Source: a bacterium
GTDB taxonomy: Bacteria > Eisenbacteria > RBG-16-71-46 > CAIMUX01
Direction of reading: 5' to 3'
Assembly: GCA_030431975.1 (NCBI GenBank)
Contig: JAUIHP010000003.1
Span: 124,001-188,000, forward strand
DNA length: 64,000 nucleotides
The position numbers were made by a program, and so were the translations under genes. Position 1 is the stretch's first letter. Each line of letters begins with the position of its first letter. Shown here in pieces: positions 54,596-63,334 of this stretch. The notes beneath the pieces are model-generated. The model saw only the letters and a list, made by a program, of their open reading frames with translations, was not told where the DNA came from and did no database searches.

Positions 54596-54804
54596 GATAT
54601 CTCCCCATAGCATCACAACCTCAGCCGCGCAGCGTAGCACGAATCCCTGTGAGAGAGATCCCGGCCCGAGTTCCCTCGGCAAAACTTCAGGGACCGATCA
54701 CCCCAACCGATAATGTAGCGAAGATGTAGGAGGGAACTTCTTGCCGGGTCGCAGCCCGGAACGGCGAGGCTCCCGGAAAAACAGCCGGCCGCGACGGAGT
54801 AGAG

Positions 54805-55524
54805 ATGAATCAGAACGGGGACCAAGAGAAGCAGAGTTCAGGGTCGGGTTGGCGCGGACCCTCTGGTGTTCGCACGACCTACCTGATCGACCGCCCCCTG
54901 CAAACCAAGCTCATCACGTACTCCTTTCGCCACATTCTCATCGTGGTGGCGGCCGTTGCCTTCGTTCTCTTTGCGCCCACTCTCAACATGCGCTTCGAAG
55001 ACAGCCCGCAAGCCAGGGCGGCGGTCGAGTCCGCAACCCGCTTGCTGCAGTTGCACAGTCGGTTTTGGATGACGGCGGTCCTCGTCGTGATGTTGGTTGC
55101 GGTCGACGCCCTTCGGCTTTCCCACAGAATTGCCGGTCCGCTCCATCGTTTCCGGGTCGCTCTTCGTCAGTGGCGTTCGGGAGAGATCCCCGATCGCATC
55201 CGGCTTCGGGATGGGGACCTTCTTCACGAGTTCTGTGAAGAGGTCAACGCGGCGCTGGATGAAGCGCGGGCCGTGCGCGATGTCCAGGTCCGCCGGAATC
55301 AGGAACTGCAAGACCTCGTTGGAGAGGCTCAGACGGTCTGTCGGGACTCCGGAGGTGAAGTGGCGATGGCCCGAGTCCGCGAGATCCTTGGTCAAATGGA
55401 CGAGATCGTTACGGTGGACTCCGTAGTGCGGTCCGCTTCGGGAACTCGCGGGGAGACCTCGGTGGCCGCCTCGGGGAACTCGGAGACGCCGGCCGACGCG
55501 GACGAGACGCGCCGCGCAGCCTAG
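54805..55524 (+). CDS. Two-helix membrane protein with HAMP-like linker
   Basis: 239 residues. Two membrane segments (about 43-60 and 88-105) enclose a short periplasmic loop. They are followed by 'SHRIAGPLHRFRVALRQWRSGEIPDRIRLRDGDLLHEF', which matches the pattern of a HAMP domain, and a coiled coil. No kinase, cyclase or methyl-accepting domain follows, so the output is unknown. Proteins of this shape occur widely as orphan HAMP proteins. Confidence 0.7.
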   Translation: MNQNGDQEKQSSGSGWRGPSGVRTTYLIDRPLQTKLITYSFRHILIVVAAVAFVLFAPTLNMRFEDSPQARAAVESATRLLQLHSRFWMTAVLVVMLVAVDALRLSHRIAGPLHRFRVALRQWRSGEIPDRIRLRDGDLLHEFCEEVNAALDEARAVRDVQVRRNQELQDLVGEAQTVCRDSGGEVAMARVREILGQMDEIVTVDSVVRSASGTRGETSVAASGNSETPADADETRRAA

Positions 55525-55547
55525 ACGTTGGCCACCTGCCTTCTGAG

Positions 55548-55622
55548 CCACGCGAAATAGCCGGTAGCCAACCAGCCTGTCGCGCCACGCGGTATAGCCG
55601 GTTAGCCAACCAGCCTGCCGCG
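55548..55622. repeat. Direct repeat, two copies of about 37 bp
   Basis: Units at 55548-55584 and 55585-55622 share CCACGCG..ATAGCCGG and TAGCCAACCAGCCTG, and differ by a few bases and one insertion. They lie in the spacer after the HAMP-like gene. Confidence 0.85.
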
Positions 55623-55717
55623 ACGTTCCTGATGTCCTGGCGGGACCGTCCGATTTGCAGGGTACGCGCTGGCGCATCGACGTGGGCCTTCGATAAACTC
55701 CACTCTTTTCCTACGGA

Positions 55718-56863
55718 GTGGAGGCTCCACTGGTCAGAAATCTGCTTCTCCTGGTGGCGAGTCTTCTCCTCGTTGCCGTTCTCGCCTTCGTCGGGCTCGA
55801 AGTCTATGTCCGATCGTTGGGTATCGAAGACCCGGAGTTTCGATACGAGAACCGTCTCGGGATGTGGATACCGGACGACATCGTCGGCTACCGCAATCGT
55901 CCCGAGTTTGTCGACTACGCGTGGGGATCCGTGCTCGTCGCGACCGATGCGCGCGGCTTTCGGACGAGCCATGTCGGTGCCGGGGCCGACTCCAGGGCTT
56001 CGGCGAACGACCGCGGCGAAGTTCAGCATCCACAGCACATCGTCGGCATGGGGGATTCTGTGGCGTGGGGAACCGGCGTCGATGAGTCCGACAGCTACCT
56101 CGGGCAACTGGCGACGACTGATTCGTATGTCGTGACCAACACCGGCGTCGTTGGCTACTCGGCCTACCAGGAACTTCTCTATCTTCAGACGACCGTCCTT
56201 CCGTTGAATCCCGACATTGTGCTCATCAACCACTGCGAGAACGACCGCCTGCCGACGGAAGACCCGTTCGGGCGAGCCCGTGAGATTCATGTTCGATACC
56301 TCGAGCGTCTTCTCGAAGCCCCGGATCTTTCTTTCACGGAATCAGAACGGACGCAGCTTCGCGAGCTCGCGGCGATCTTTGGTTCCGCGCCCGGGGTCTG
56401 GGCAGCGCTTCGCGACTGGGAAGACCGCTCGCCGGGCTCACATCGGAAGTTCCTGCATCGTGTCTTTGTCGAACTGCCGGTGCAGGGAATGTCCGAACTG
56501 TGCCGAAGCGCCGGCGTTCGCCTGATCTATCTCCTCATTCCTCCAGCTTCCCCGGGAACACATTACGCGGAGGACCTGACGCGACTGAAAGCGCACCTCG
56601 ACCAGTTGAGCGTTGAGTACGTGGACCTCGGTCGCGTCCTGGAAACCGCGAAAGGGGGAACGGAGTCGCGGGTCACGCCGTTCGAGCCTCCGAAACTCAG
56701 TCTGGCCACGGCGAGAATGAAAGAACTCGCCACCCACAGGGCGTTGGAGAGACGGCACCGAAACGCGGACTTCATCGATCAGCTTCACCCGTCGCGGCGC
56801 GGCAATCAGAAGATTGCAGATGCGGTCCTTCGCTACCTCGAGGCGAATCCCCAGCCGGAATGA
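55718..56863 (+). CDS. Membrane-anchored SGNH hydrolase-like protein
   Basis: 381 residues from a GTG start. An N-terminal anchor (about 7-27) is followed by an SGNH domain with block I 'VGMGDSVAWGTGVDE', 'NTGVVGYSAYQ', 'NHCENDR' (Asn) and 'FIDQLHPSRRG' (Asp-x-x-His). All catalytic positions are present. It is a second member of a group also at 44005-45192 and 59399-60757. Likely periplasmic esterase or acyltransferase; substrate unknown. Confidence 0.8.
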   Translation: MEAPLVRNLLLLVASLLLVAVLAFVGLEVYVRSLGIEDPEFRYENRLGMWIPDDIVGYRNRPEFVDYAWGSVLVATDARGFRTSHVGAGADSRASANDRGEVQHPQHIVGMGDSVAWGTGVDESDSYLGQLATTDSYVVTNTGVVGYSAYQELLYLQTTVLPLNPDIVLINHCENDRLPTEDPFGRAREIHVRYLERLLEAPDLSFTESERTQLRELAAIFGSAPGVWAALRDWEDRSPGSHRKFLHRVFVELPVQGMSELCRSAGVRLIYLLIPPASPGTHYAEDLTRLKAHLDQLSVEYVDLGRVLETAKGGTESRVTPFEPPKLSLATARMKELATHRALERRHRNADFIDQLHPSRRGNQKIADAVLRYLEANPQPE

Positions 56864-56869
56864 TTCATG

Positions 56870-56893
56870 AAGGTCGTCACTGCAAAAGACCTT
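56870..56893. terminator. Hairpin between convergent genes
   Basis: AAGGTC/GACCTT stem with a 12-nt loop, just after the SGNH gene (stop 56863) and before the convergent methyltransferase end (56909). Short stem, so tentative. Confidence 0.35.
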
Positions 56894-56908
56894 TGTCAAT
56901 AGCTCGGG

Positions 56909-57643
56909 CTAACCCTTCTCCAGCCAAAGGAAAAGGCTCATGTCCCCGGTCGCACCGTCACTGCGGAACGTGTCGACGATTCTGAGACCCGCCCGCTCGA
57001 CCATCGCTTCCAGCTCACTCGGATCAAAGTGATGCACATATCGCAGCCCGTGACCGCCCCGCCACCAGTCGAGAAGGAAGTCCCCAGGCTCCACGTCCGC
57101 CGCGTCGAGCTCCAACCGGGACCACGGGACGATCTTCCTTTTCAGTCGAGCGACGTGGAGAAACTGCCAAACCGAAAGGACGGCGCGCCCGCCCGGAGCC
57201 ATGACGAGACTCATCTCCTCCAGAAAGCGCGCGCGGCAGGCAGCCTGCGGCAGGTGGAAGAGAACCGCCAGACAGACGACTGCGTCGAACTTTCGGTCGT
57301 CGAGCCCGGCCCGGTGGCGCCAGTCCGGACTCCCGAGGTCAGCCTCTCGGAGTTCGAATCCCGGGGGGAGGGTGGCGTCCGGTTGGGCGGGCTGCCGGAG
57401 CAACTCTGCGCTGAAGTCGATCCCGACGTAGCTTCGCTCATTCGGGCTCTCACCGGCCCAGAGCCTTCCGATTCGTCCGTCCCCACAGCCGAGGTCGAGT
57501 AGGGCCCGGGACGAACGAAGCCACTGAAGCGACCTCTGGATGCCTGGAGGGATGGCCGCCCGGGACTCCGCGAAGGGAAGGGCGAACCGGTCGTAAAAGT
57601 CGCGATTGAGGCGATTCAGGCGATCTGCGGTGGAGTCATTCAC
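56909..57643 (-). CDS. Trm9/ALKBH8-type class I methyltransferase
   Basis: 244 residues from the GTG at 57643 (an ATG at 57703 would add 20 unconserved residues; neither has a good ribosome site). The SAM-binding motif is 'LLDLGCGDGRIGRLW'. The N-terminus 'NRDFYDRFALPFAESR' fits the Y-D-x-I-A-x-x-F-x-x-T-R opening of the Trm9/ALKBH8 group, and the C-terminal 'GLRYVHHFDPSELEAMVERAG' fits the 'RYYH.F...EL..L' segment. Those enzymes methylate cm5U34 of tRNA to mcm5U34. It is divergent from elp3, whose product makes cm5U, so a shared pathway is plausible. The assignment is by motif only; a general small-molecule methyltransferase is possible. Confidence 0.7.
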   Translation of the reverse strand: MNDSTADRLNRLNRDFYDRFALPFAESRAAIPPGIQRSLQWLRSSRALLDLGCGDGRIGRLWAGESPNERSYVGIDFSAELLRQPAQPDATLPPGFELREADLGSPDWRHRAGLDDRKFDAVVCLAVLFHLPQAACRARFLEEMSLVMAPGGRAVLSVWQFLHVARLKRKIVPWSRLELDAADVEPGDFLLDWWRGGHGLRYVHHFDPSELEAMVERAGLRIVDTFRSDGATGDMSLFLWLEKG

Positions 57644-57712
57644 AGGTGAAGGATAGCGGACCCGGTCATGGTCTGCCTTCCCTCCGTCGCTCCGTCCGGC
57701 CATACTGTGGCC

Positions 57713-59347
57713 ATGGATCTCTCTGACCCACCGACCTTCGAAGAGAAGGACCGGCGAGTGGCTGCCGAACTCCTGGCCGAACTATCCCGCTTCGTCCACT
57801 CCCGCGCGGATGACGCCGACCGCGAGCTGCTGCCGAACGAGGAACTTCGCGGTTTCCTGAGGCGGCACACCAAGTCGGATCAGAGATTCTTCAAGAAGGC
57901 GGAACTCATCGGGCTCTATCGCGAATTCGTCGAGACGGAACGCGTGCAGCCGGATCCCCGGCTCTTTCGCGCTTTGAGGGTCAAGCCCCGCCGTACGCTT
58001 TCCGGAGTGGCCACGGTCACGGTCCTGACCAAGCCCTATCCTTGCCCTGGAAAGTGCACGTTCTGCCCGACCGACGCTCGGATGCCGAAGAGTTACCTTC
58101 CCGACGAGCCCGGATGCATGCGCGCGGAGCGGCATCAGTTCGATCCGTTCGATCAGGTTGACGCGCGCATCCGCACACTTCACCGCAATGGGCATCCCGT
58201 CGACAAGATCGAGCTGCTCATTCTCGGCGGCACCTGGTCGTCCTACGCCAACGACTACCAGGAGACGTTCATTCGGCGCTGTCTCGACGCGATGAACGGG
58301 ACCGAATCGAAAACGGTGGCTGAGGCCCAACGTCGAAACGAAGACGCGCCCCACCGCAACGTCGGGCTCGTCATCGAGACTCGTCCGGATCACGTCCGGC
58401 CGCGAGAAGTGAGGCGACTTCGTGATCTCGGCGTGACCAAGGTGCAGATGGGGGCCCAGTCTCTCGACGACGAGGTCCTGCGTCTCAACCAACGCGGTCA
58501 CGATGTCGCGGCCACTCGTCGCGCCATGGACCTACTTCGTGCCGCAGGATTCAAATTGGTGCTTCACTGGATGCCGAACCTCCTCGGTTCTGATCCGCAA
58601 AAGGACCGCGCCGACTTCAGGGGACTCTGGAGCGACCCGTCGTTGCGACCGGATGAGATCAAGATCTATCCATGCTCGCTGCTCGAAAACGCCGAGCTCT
58701 ACGACTTCTGGAAGCGAGGTGAGTATCGTCCCTACGAGGACGACGAACTGATCGCACTCGTCGCGGACTGCAAGACACAGGTTCCTGAGTACTGCCGGAT
58801 CAACCGGGTCTACCGGGACATCCCATCGACCCACGTCGTCGCCGGAACAAGAATCAACAACCTTCGGCAGTGCGTGCAGGACGAGCTTCGCGCGAGTGGG
58901 CGGGAGTGTCGATGTCTTCGCTGCCGCGAAGTCGTCAAACACGAGGTCGTGGCTGAAGAGTTGGTTTTGCGTCAACTTCCGTATGAGACGGGCTGCGGCC
59001 GGGAATTGTTCCTCAGTTTCGAGACTTCGGATGATCGGGTCGCCGGCTACCTGCGCCTTTGGCTACCTGGAGACGCGGTTCCCGATCTGCAGATCCCGGA
59101 ACTGGAGGGTGCTGCCCTCGTGCGCGAGGTCCACGTCTACGGTCAGGCTCGTTCTCTGGGCAGTGAGGCCGCCGGTGCCGCCCAGCACGCCGGCCTGGGG
59201 CGCCGACTGTTGGAAGAGGCGGAACGCATCGCCGGCTCCGCAGGCTTCCGGCGTGTCGCCATCATCGCCTCGGTGGGAACCCGCGGTTACTACCGGAAGC
59301 GGGGTTACCGGTTGGACGGAACCTACATGGTCAAAGACGGAGTCTGA
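57713..59347 (+). CDS. elp3: Elp3: radical SAM/GNAT tRNA wobble-uridine enzyme
   Basis: 544 residues from the ATG at 57713. The frame opens at 57668, but the conserved protein starts later. The radical SAM domain carries the cluster motif 'PYPCPGKCTFCPTDARMPKSY' region (C-x3-C-x2-C), 'ILGGTWSSY' and 'GVTKVQMGAQSLDD'. A Cys/His-rich segment 'RECRCLRCREV' and a C-terminal GNAT domain ('LVREVHVYGQA', 'GLGRRLLEEAE', 'GYYRKRGYR') follow. Elp3 carboxymethylates U34 of tRNA (cm5U) using acetyl-CoA. Stand-alone Elp3 occurs in archaea and some bacteria without the other Elongator subunits. Confidence 0.93.
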   Translation: MDLSDPPTFEEKDRRVAAELLAELSRFVHSRADDADRELLPNEELRGFLRRHTKSDQRFFKKAELIGLYREFVETERVQPDPRLFRALRVKPRRTLSGVATVTVLTKPYPCPGKCTFCPTDARMPKSYLPDEPGCMRAERHQFDPFDQVDARIRTLHRNGHPVDKIELLILGGTWSSYANDYQETFIRRCLDAMNGTESKTVAEAQRRNEDAPHRNVGLVIETRPDHVRPREVRRLRDLGVTKVQMGAQSLDDEVLRLNQRGHDVAATRRAMDLLRAAGFKLVLHWMPNLLGSDPQKDRADFRGLWSDPSLRPDEIKIYPCSLLENAELYDFWKRGEYRPYEDDELIALVADCKTQVPEYCRINRVYRDIPSTHVVAGTRINNLRQCVQDELRASGRECRCLRCREVVKHEVVAEELVLRQLPYETGCGRELFLSFETSDDRVAGYLRLWLPGDAVPDLQIPELEGAALVREVHVYGQARSLGSEAAGAAQHAGLGRRLLEEAERIAGSAGFRRVAIIASVGTRGYYRKRGYRLDGTYMVKDGV

Positions 59348-59398
59348 GCGCGGATCCTGTAGTGTCTTCCGAACGGTTCCGGCGTGAGAGCCACCTCC

Positions 59399-60757
59399 TC
59401 ATGGCTTCGTCCGCGTCGCTGTCTGCGCCAGCGCTGACCATTCCTCACTGACTCTTCGGGCAAGTCGGAAGTATCCGTCCCCGGTCAGATGGACGACGTC
59501 AGCGAAGTCGGCCGGATCGGGGTTTTCGTCGAACCAGGCGGCCGTGTCGATCAGCTCGATCTCACCCCGAGAAGTGAGTTGCCGAAGCGTTTCGTTGTAG
59601 CGATCCATGCTGCGGCGCTCCGTGTCGTTTTGAAGCGAAAGCTGCAAGGCTTCCGCCGCCCGATCCGTCTGTCCCGCCACCTGAAGACAGTGGGCCAGAA
59701 GGTAGTGGAAGATGGAGAGGTTCGAGTGCGTTTCCGACAGTTCGAGAATACGCCCACAGTTCTCCGCATCCTGCGGAAGGTCCAAAGGAGCGCGTCCGAG
59801 AAAGTGCTCGGTCAGGTTTCGCTGCGCCGGCTCGGGAAGGCTTCCCAGGGCGAAGTCGAGCTCACGCATCCACACCGTCTGATCCGAGAACTCGATGGCC
59901 CGAAGGTTTTCGACCATCGGTACGTCCGGTCGGATCGGAGTCGTGAGAAAGCAGGGACGCGCGCCGGCTTCCAGAGACAGTTCGGCGATCGCGCGGATGT
60001 TTTCGCGAAAGTCGTCGACCGAGACTCGCGGTACCGGCTCGCGCTCGATCGGGTCCTCGGTGCGAGGCCGGATGCGTTGGAGCGCGGAATAGCTCTTCGT
60101 CTTTCGCATCCACCCGGAGACGAGATTCTGTGTTCCCCGCTGAGTCTTCTCCCGATCGGAAAGTTGGGCGTTGTGGTGGTCGTTGTATCCGAAGGTGACG
60201 ATGACCCAGTCCGGCTGGAATTCTCGTAGGCGTTGCTCCAAGAGAATCCGCCCCTGATGCGACGTGTACCCGATGACACCTGCATTCAGCACCTCGACTT
60301 CCTGGGCGTCGGGCCGGGAGTTCAGCATCTGCTCCAGGAAGAAGCCGAGCGTGTTTTCCCACGGTGTGCGAATGCCAAAGGTCACCGAGTCACCGACCAG
60401 GAGGATGCGGGTTCTTCCCGGCTCTTTCGGCCCTACGTCAGGACCGCGCAGTCCTGCGGAATTGATTCGGACGTACCCGCGCTCGAATCCTGGAACGGGC
60501 TTCCAGAGGAGTTCGGCATCTTCTTCGTGAAACGAGTTCCGCTCGTGCTCCCAGACCACCTGAGCGTCAAAGCGTCCGGGTTTCGCCTCGGGTTCCGGAA
60601 GCAACTGAAGCAGGATGAGCGCCAAACCCTCGATGACGAGAAAGGCGAACACGACGGCGGCAAGTGGGACGAGAAGACGAAGTCCAATACCGCTTCGTCC
60701 GCCTGACGGCGAAGGCGACGAGATCTCCCTCGGTTGATCGCTCGAATCCTTCTTCAC
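59399..60757 (-). CDS. Membrane-anchored SGNH hydrolase-like protein with C-terminal extension
   Basis: 452 residues from a GTG start without a clear ribosome site. An N-terminal anchor (about 25-50) is followed by an SGNH domain: 'LLVGDSVTFGIRT', 'NAGVIGYTSHQ', 'VTFGYNDHH' (Asn) and 'DVVHLTGDGYF' (Asp-x-x-His). A helical insertion with a TPR-like segment ('FHYLLAHCLQVAGQTDRAAEALQLSL') interrupts the second half. Third SGNH protein of the window, with a similar build to the one at 55718. Confidence 0.8.
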   Translation of the reverse strand: MKKDSSDQPREISSPSPSGGRSGIGLRLLVPLAAVVFAFLVIEGLALILLQLLPEPEAKPGRFDAQVVWEHERNSFHEEDAELLWKPVPGFERGYVRINSAGLRGPDVGPKEPGRTRILLVGDSVTFGIRTPWENTLGFFLEQMLNSRPDAQEVEVLNAGVIGYTSHQGRILLEQRLREFQPDWVIVTFGYNDHHNAQLSDREKTQRGTQNLVSGWMRKTKSYSALQRIRPRTEDPIEREPVPRVSVDDFRENIRAIAELSLEAGARPCFLTTPIRPDVPMVENLRAIEFSDQTVWMRELDFALGSLPEPAQRNLTEHFLGRAPLDLPQDAENCGRILELSETHSNLSIFHYLLAHCLQVAGQTDRAAEALQLSLQNDTERRSMDRYNETLRQLTSRGEIELIDTAAWFDENPDPADFADVVHLTGDGYFRLARRVSEEWSALAQTATRTKP

Positions 60758-60869
60758 GCAAAGAAACTACCGAAATCGGCTGGGGAAGTGAATCCGCTGA
60801 AGATTGCTCTTGCCTCTCACGTAGGGTGAGGGAGGAGGCTTCTTCCCGAGGGCGGACCCCTGGCTTCAG

Positions 60870-60949
60870 GCAGGAACGCAGGTAGGCAGGACCGCAGGCA
60901 GGCAGGACCGCAGGCGGGCAGGACCGCAGGCAGGCCGGAACGCAGGCAG
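60870..60949. repeat. 16-bp minisatellite in the leader of a MerR regulator
   Basis: Five copies of GCAGGACCGCAGGCAG (first and last degenerate) end five bases before the ATG of the regulator. They supply the purine-rich GGCAGGG upstream of the start. Confidence 0.9.
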
Positions 60950-60954
60950 GGTCG

Positions 60955-61698
60955 ATGATGAAGAATCTGAAAGTCGGAGCGCTCGCGGCGCGTGTCGGGA
61001 TCACGGTGCGGACTCTGCACCACTGGGACGAGATCGGGCTGCTGGTGCCGAGCCATCGAACGGACGCGGGCCATCGGGGCTACGGCACGGAGGACATCGT
61101 TCGTTTGCAGCACATCATGTCGCTGCGCGGACTCGGGCTCTCTCTCGAGGAGATCGGCCGGGTGCTCGACGACCCCCGAGCCTCGATCGTGGATGCCGTG
61201 GAGCGGCAACTGGAGCGGATCGACTCGTCGCTCCGCGAACTGTCCCGACTTCGGGATCGTCTCGAGCGTGTCCGGGAACTTGCCGGCAACACCGACGAAA
61301 CCGCGATCGAAGCGTTTCTGGACGCCATACAGGAGAGTGTCAAGGTGGAGAAGTACTACACGGAAGCGCAGCGCAATGAGCTGGAAGCGCGCGCAGCAGA
61401 GCTGGGCAAAGAGGGTCTACGTCAGGCCGAACGGGACTGGGCGGAAGTGATTGCGGCGTTCAAGGAGGCTCGCTCCTCCGGTGTCGATGCGGCGGATCCT
61501 ACGCTCGATCCATGGGTGGAGAAGTGGAACACCCTGATTCAGGCGTTCACCGGGGGTAACCCGGGAATAGAGCAGAGCCTCGGGCGGTTGTACCAGGAAG
61601 AGGGGTCTGAGCGGGCCAGCCGCGGAATGCTGGATGCGGAAGTCATGGCCTACGCTCAGGAGGCGATTGGACTCCGGCGGGAGAAGAGAGCCCAATGA
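60955..61698 (+). CDS. MerR-family regulator with TipAS-type ligand domain
   Basis: 247 residues. The N-terminal winged helix 'LKVGALAARVGITVRTLHHWDEIGLL' and 'HRGYGTEDIVRLQHI' are typical MerR. A dimer coiled coil follows (about 80-125). The C-terminal 100 residues ('KYYTEAQRNELEARAAELG', 'DPWVEKWNTLIQAFTGGNPGIEQSL') match the TipAS/antibiotic-binding helical domain. It may activate a promoter on binding a peptide-like or hydrophobic drug; target unknown. Either of two adjacent ATGs could start it. Confidence 0.88.
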   Translation: MMKNLKVGALAARVGITVRTLHHWDEIGLLVPSHRTDAGHRGYGTEDIVRLQHIMSLRGLGLSLEEIGRVLDDPRASIVDAVERQLERIDSSLRELSRLRDRLERVRELAGNTDETAIEAFLDAIQESVKVEKYYTEAQRNELEARAAELGKEGLRQAERDWAEVIAAFKEARSSGVDAADPTLDPWVEKWNTLIQAFTGGNPGIEQSLGRLYQEEGSERASRGMLDAEVMAYAQEAIGLRREKRAQ

Positions 61699-61701
61699 AA
61701 A

Positions 61702-61727
61702 CCGGGCCGCCCGATGGGGCCGCCCGG
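61702..61727. terminator. Hairpin between convergent genes
   Basis: CCGGGC-C-GCCC, loop GATG, then GGGC-C-GCCCGG: ten pairs with one C-C mismatch, three bases after the MerR stop. No T tract. Confidence 0.5.
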
Positions 61728-61815
61728 AAGGTCAACCGGAATGGGTTGTCGACAGAAGGTTGCGGATGGCCGGGCGAACTCGGCCCGATCCCGTCCGCAA
61801 CCCTCAGATCACAAC

Positions 61816-62238
61816 TTACATGTCGCTCGTCATCTTGACGTGGGCCTGGTCGCCGTCGTAGCTGACGATGCCCTTGAACGTGATCTCTTCCTGGTCGAAA
61901 CGGTTCTTGTAAAGGTCGTCATCGTGGCTGATTCCGTCGATGATGACCACGGTCCCGTCCGCGGTTTGCAGAGCGGCCGAACAACTGTTCCCAACCTGGT
62001 AGTTGCAGTGGCCGCAACCCATGGTTCCGGAAAGCTCGATCTCTCGACCTGCAGGAAGGATCTGGGCTGCCTGATCCGCAACCTTCCCGGTCACTTCAGC
62101 AGCCTTGTTCGTTGCGTGCTCCATCGTCTCTTCGGCGGACTTGGCCGCGTCCTGGGCGGCGGTCTTCGCATCGGACTGGGTCTCGCCCGAACAGGCGATG
62201 AGTCCCAGAGCCAGCCCCGCCAACAAGATTGTCTTCAT
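61816..62238 (-). CDS. Small lipoprotein with Cys-rich domain (DUF6370-like)
   Basis: 140 residues from the ATG at 62238, with GGGAGA upstream. Lipobox 'LALGLIACSGE' at about 13-18. An amphipathic Ala-rich helix follows (about 25-60). The rest contains 'MGCGHCNYQVGNSCSAALQTADGTVVIIDG', a C-x-x-C...C pattern similar to a small secreted domain of unknown function. Possible metal binding through the three Cys is inferred. Confidence 0.8.
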   Translation of the reverse strand: MKTILLAGLALGLIACSGETQSDAKTAAQDAAKSAEETMEHATNKAAEVTGKVADQAAQILPAGREIELSGTMGCGHCNYQVGNSCSAALQTADGTVVIIDGISHDDDLYKNRFDQEEITFKGIVSYDGDQAHVKMTSDM

Positions 62239-62444
62239 GGTCTTCTCCCGACTGGCCTGATGAGGCCGGGTGGTTTCAATCACGCCCGCCCGTCAGTGTG
62301 ACGGCAGGGGCGGGCAAGGGCAAGTCCGTGGGTAACGGAAACCTCGTATTGTCCGAATGCCCCGGCCGACCGATTGTATTACCGGTCCGAGAAAAGAGCC
62401 GCCACACAATGGAGTGTCCGGCCTCGGGGTGGGAGGTACTGGCG

Positions 62445-62555
62445 ATGTTGGCGAAAGCAAAGACCTTTCGGGAGAACATGAGCAAGCTGGAAACGGCGAC
62501 GTTCGTGCTCTTCCTGGCCACGGGTTTGGCCCTGCTCGCCTGGTGGGTCAACTAG
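62445..62555 (+). CDS. Small single-helix membrane peptide
   Basis: 36 residues. GGGAGG lies eight bases upstream of the ATG. The peptide has a charged N-terminus (MLAKAKTFREN) and one membrane helix (about 18-34) ending WWVN. It stands alone between two leftward genes. It could be a small membrane protein or chance. Confidence 0.45.
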   Translation: MLAKAKTFRENMSKLETATFVLFLATGLALLAWWVN

Positions 62556-62575
62556 ATCCACCTTGAAGATTTAGA

Positions 62576-63334
62576 CTAGAGGCCCAGGGACAGGGCCGTT
62601 CGATAGCTCCAGTCGGTCTCTTCGACGCCGGCGGGGGGACGGGCATCGTGTTCGACCGAGCCACGCAGCACGAGTTCCAGCGATCCGACGATGCCCAGCC
62701 GCAGGGTGGCCTGACTCGTAGCTCGAGAGTCTTCGAAGTCGCTCCAAAGCGGTTGGTAAAAGGCGACGACGTCGGCCGAGAGGTTCTCGGTCAGGTCGCC
62801 GGCGCAGGTCACGAAGACAGATAGCCGTTGATTGTCGGACGTGCCGCCGGCGCCGATCTCGTCGTCCTCGATTTCTTCTCTCTCGAACATGTGTGCCGCG
62901 CCCAATGAGAGCGCCCAGTCTTCGGCGTCGATGACGTCGACCCGAGCTCCGGCGCCAAGCAATCTGCGAAGTCGCAGTCGCTGGAACGGGTTCTCCTGCA
63001 CCTGGGCGAAGAGAAGGCTGGCCAGCCACGTCTGGAAATCGTAGTTGTGCCGCAAGTGAAGCATCGACGACTCGGCCGTCTTCTTTTCGTCGGACTCACT
63101 GCGGGTGGCAGCGCCCAGGGCGCGCACTCGCTGCCTCTCTCCCTGCCACTGGACCTGGGCGCCTGCTCCGAAAGTCAGGACGTCGGTGTTGCCGCCGCTT
63201 TGGGCAAAGCGGACCTCGAGTTCACCACTCCAACCGGACTCATCTTCGTCAAAGCCCCGAAGGGTGTTCACGATCTGAGCGTCGGCCGAGCCCGAGCCCA
63301 GCACGACGAGGACAAAGATGAGTATCCACTTCAT
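62576..63334 (-). CDS. DUF481-like outer-membrane beta-barrel protein
   Basis: 252 residues from the ATG at 63334, with GGTGGGGA upstream; the frame to 63430 is unsupported. A signal peptide ending near 'GSADAQ' is followed by alternating beta strands typical of YdiY/DUF481 proteins ('GWSGELEVRFAQSGGNTD', 'RHNYDFQTWLASLL', 'YRTALSLGL' at the end). Probably a small outer-membrane barrel of unknown role. Confidence 0.75.
   Translation of the reverse strand: MKWILIFVLVVLGSGSADAQIVNTLRGFDEDESGWSGELEVRFAQSGGNTDVLTFGAGAQVQWQGERQRVRALGAATRSESDEKKTAESSMLHLRHNYDFQTWLASLLFAQVQENPFQRLRLRRLLGAGARVDVIDAEDWALSLGAAHMFEREEIEDDEIGAGGTSDNQRLSVFVTCAGDLTENLSADVVAFYQPLWSDFEDSRATSQATLRLGIVGSLELVLRGSVEHDARPPAGVEETDWSYRTALSLGL

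Noticed and set aside
57343-57370. GTTCGAATCCCGG-like sequence resembling a tRNA T-arm
   Set aside because: It lies inside the conserved methyltransferase frame, the flanking bases do not form the 5-bp T-stem, and no acceptor or anticodon arm fits.
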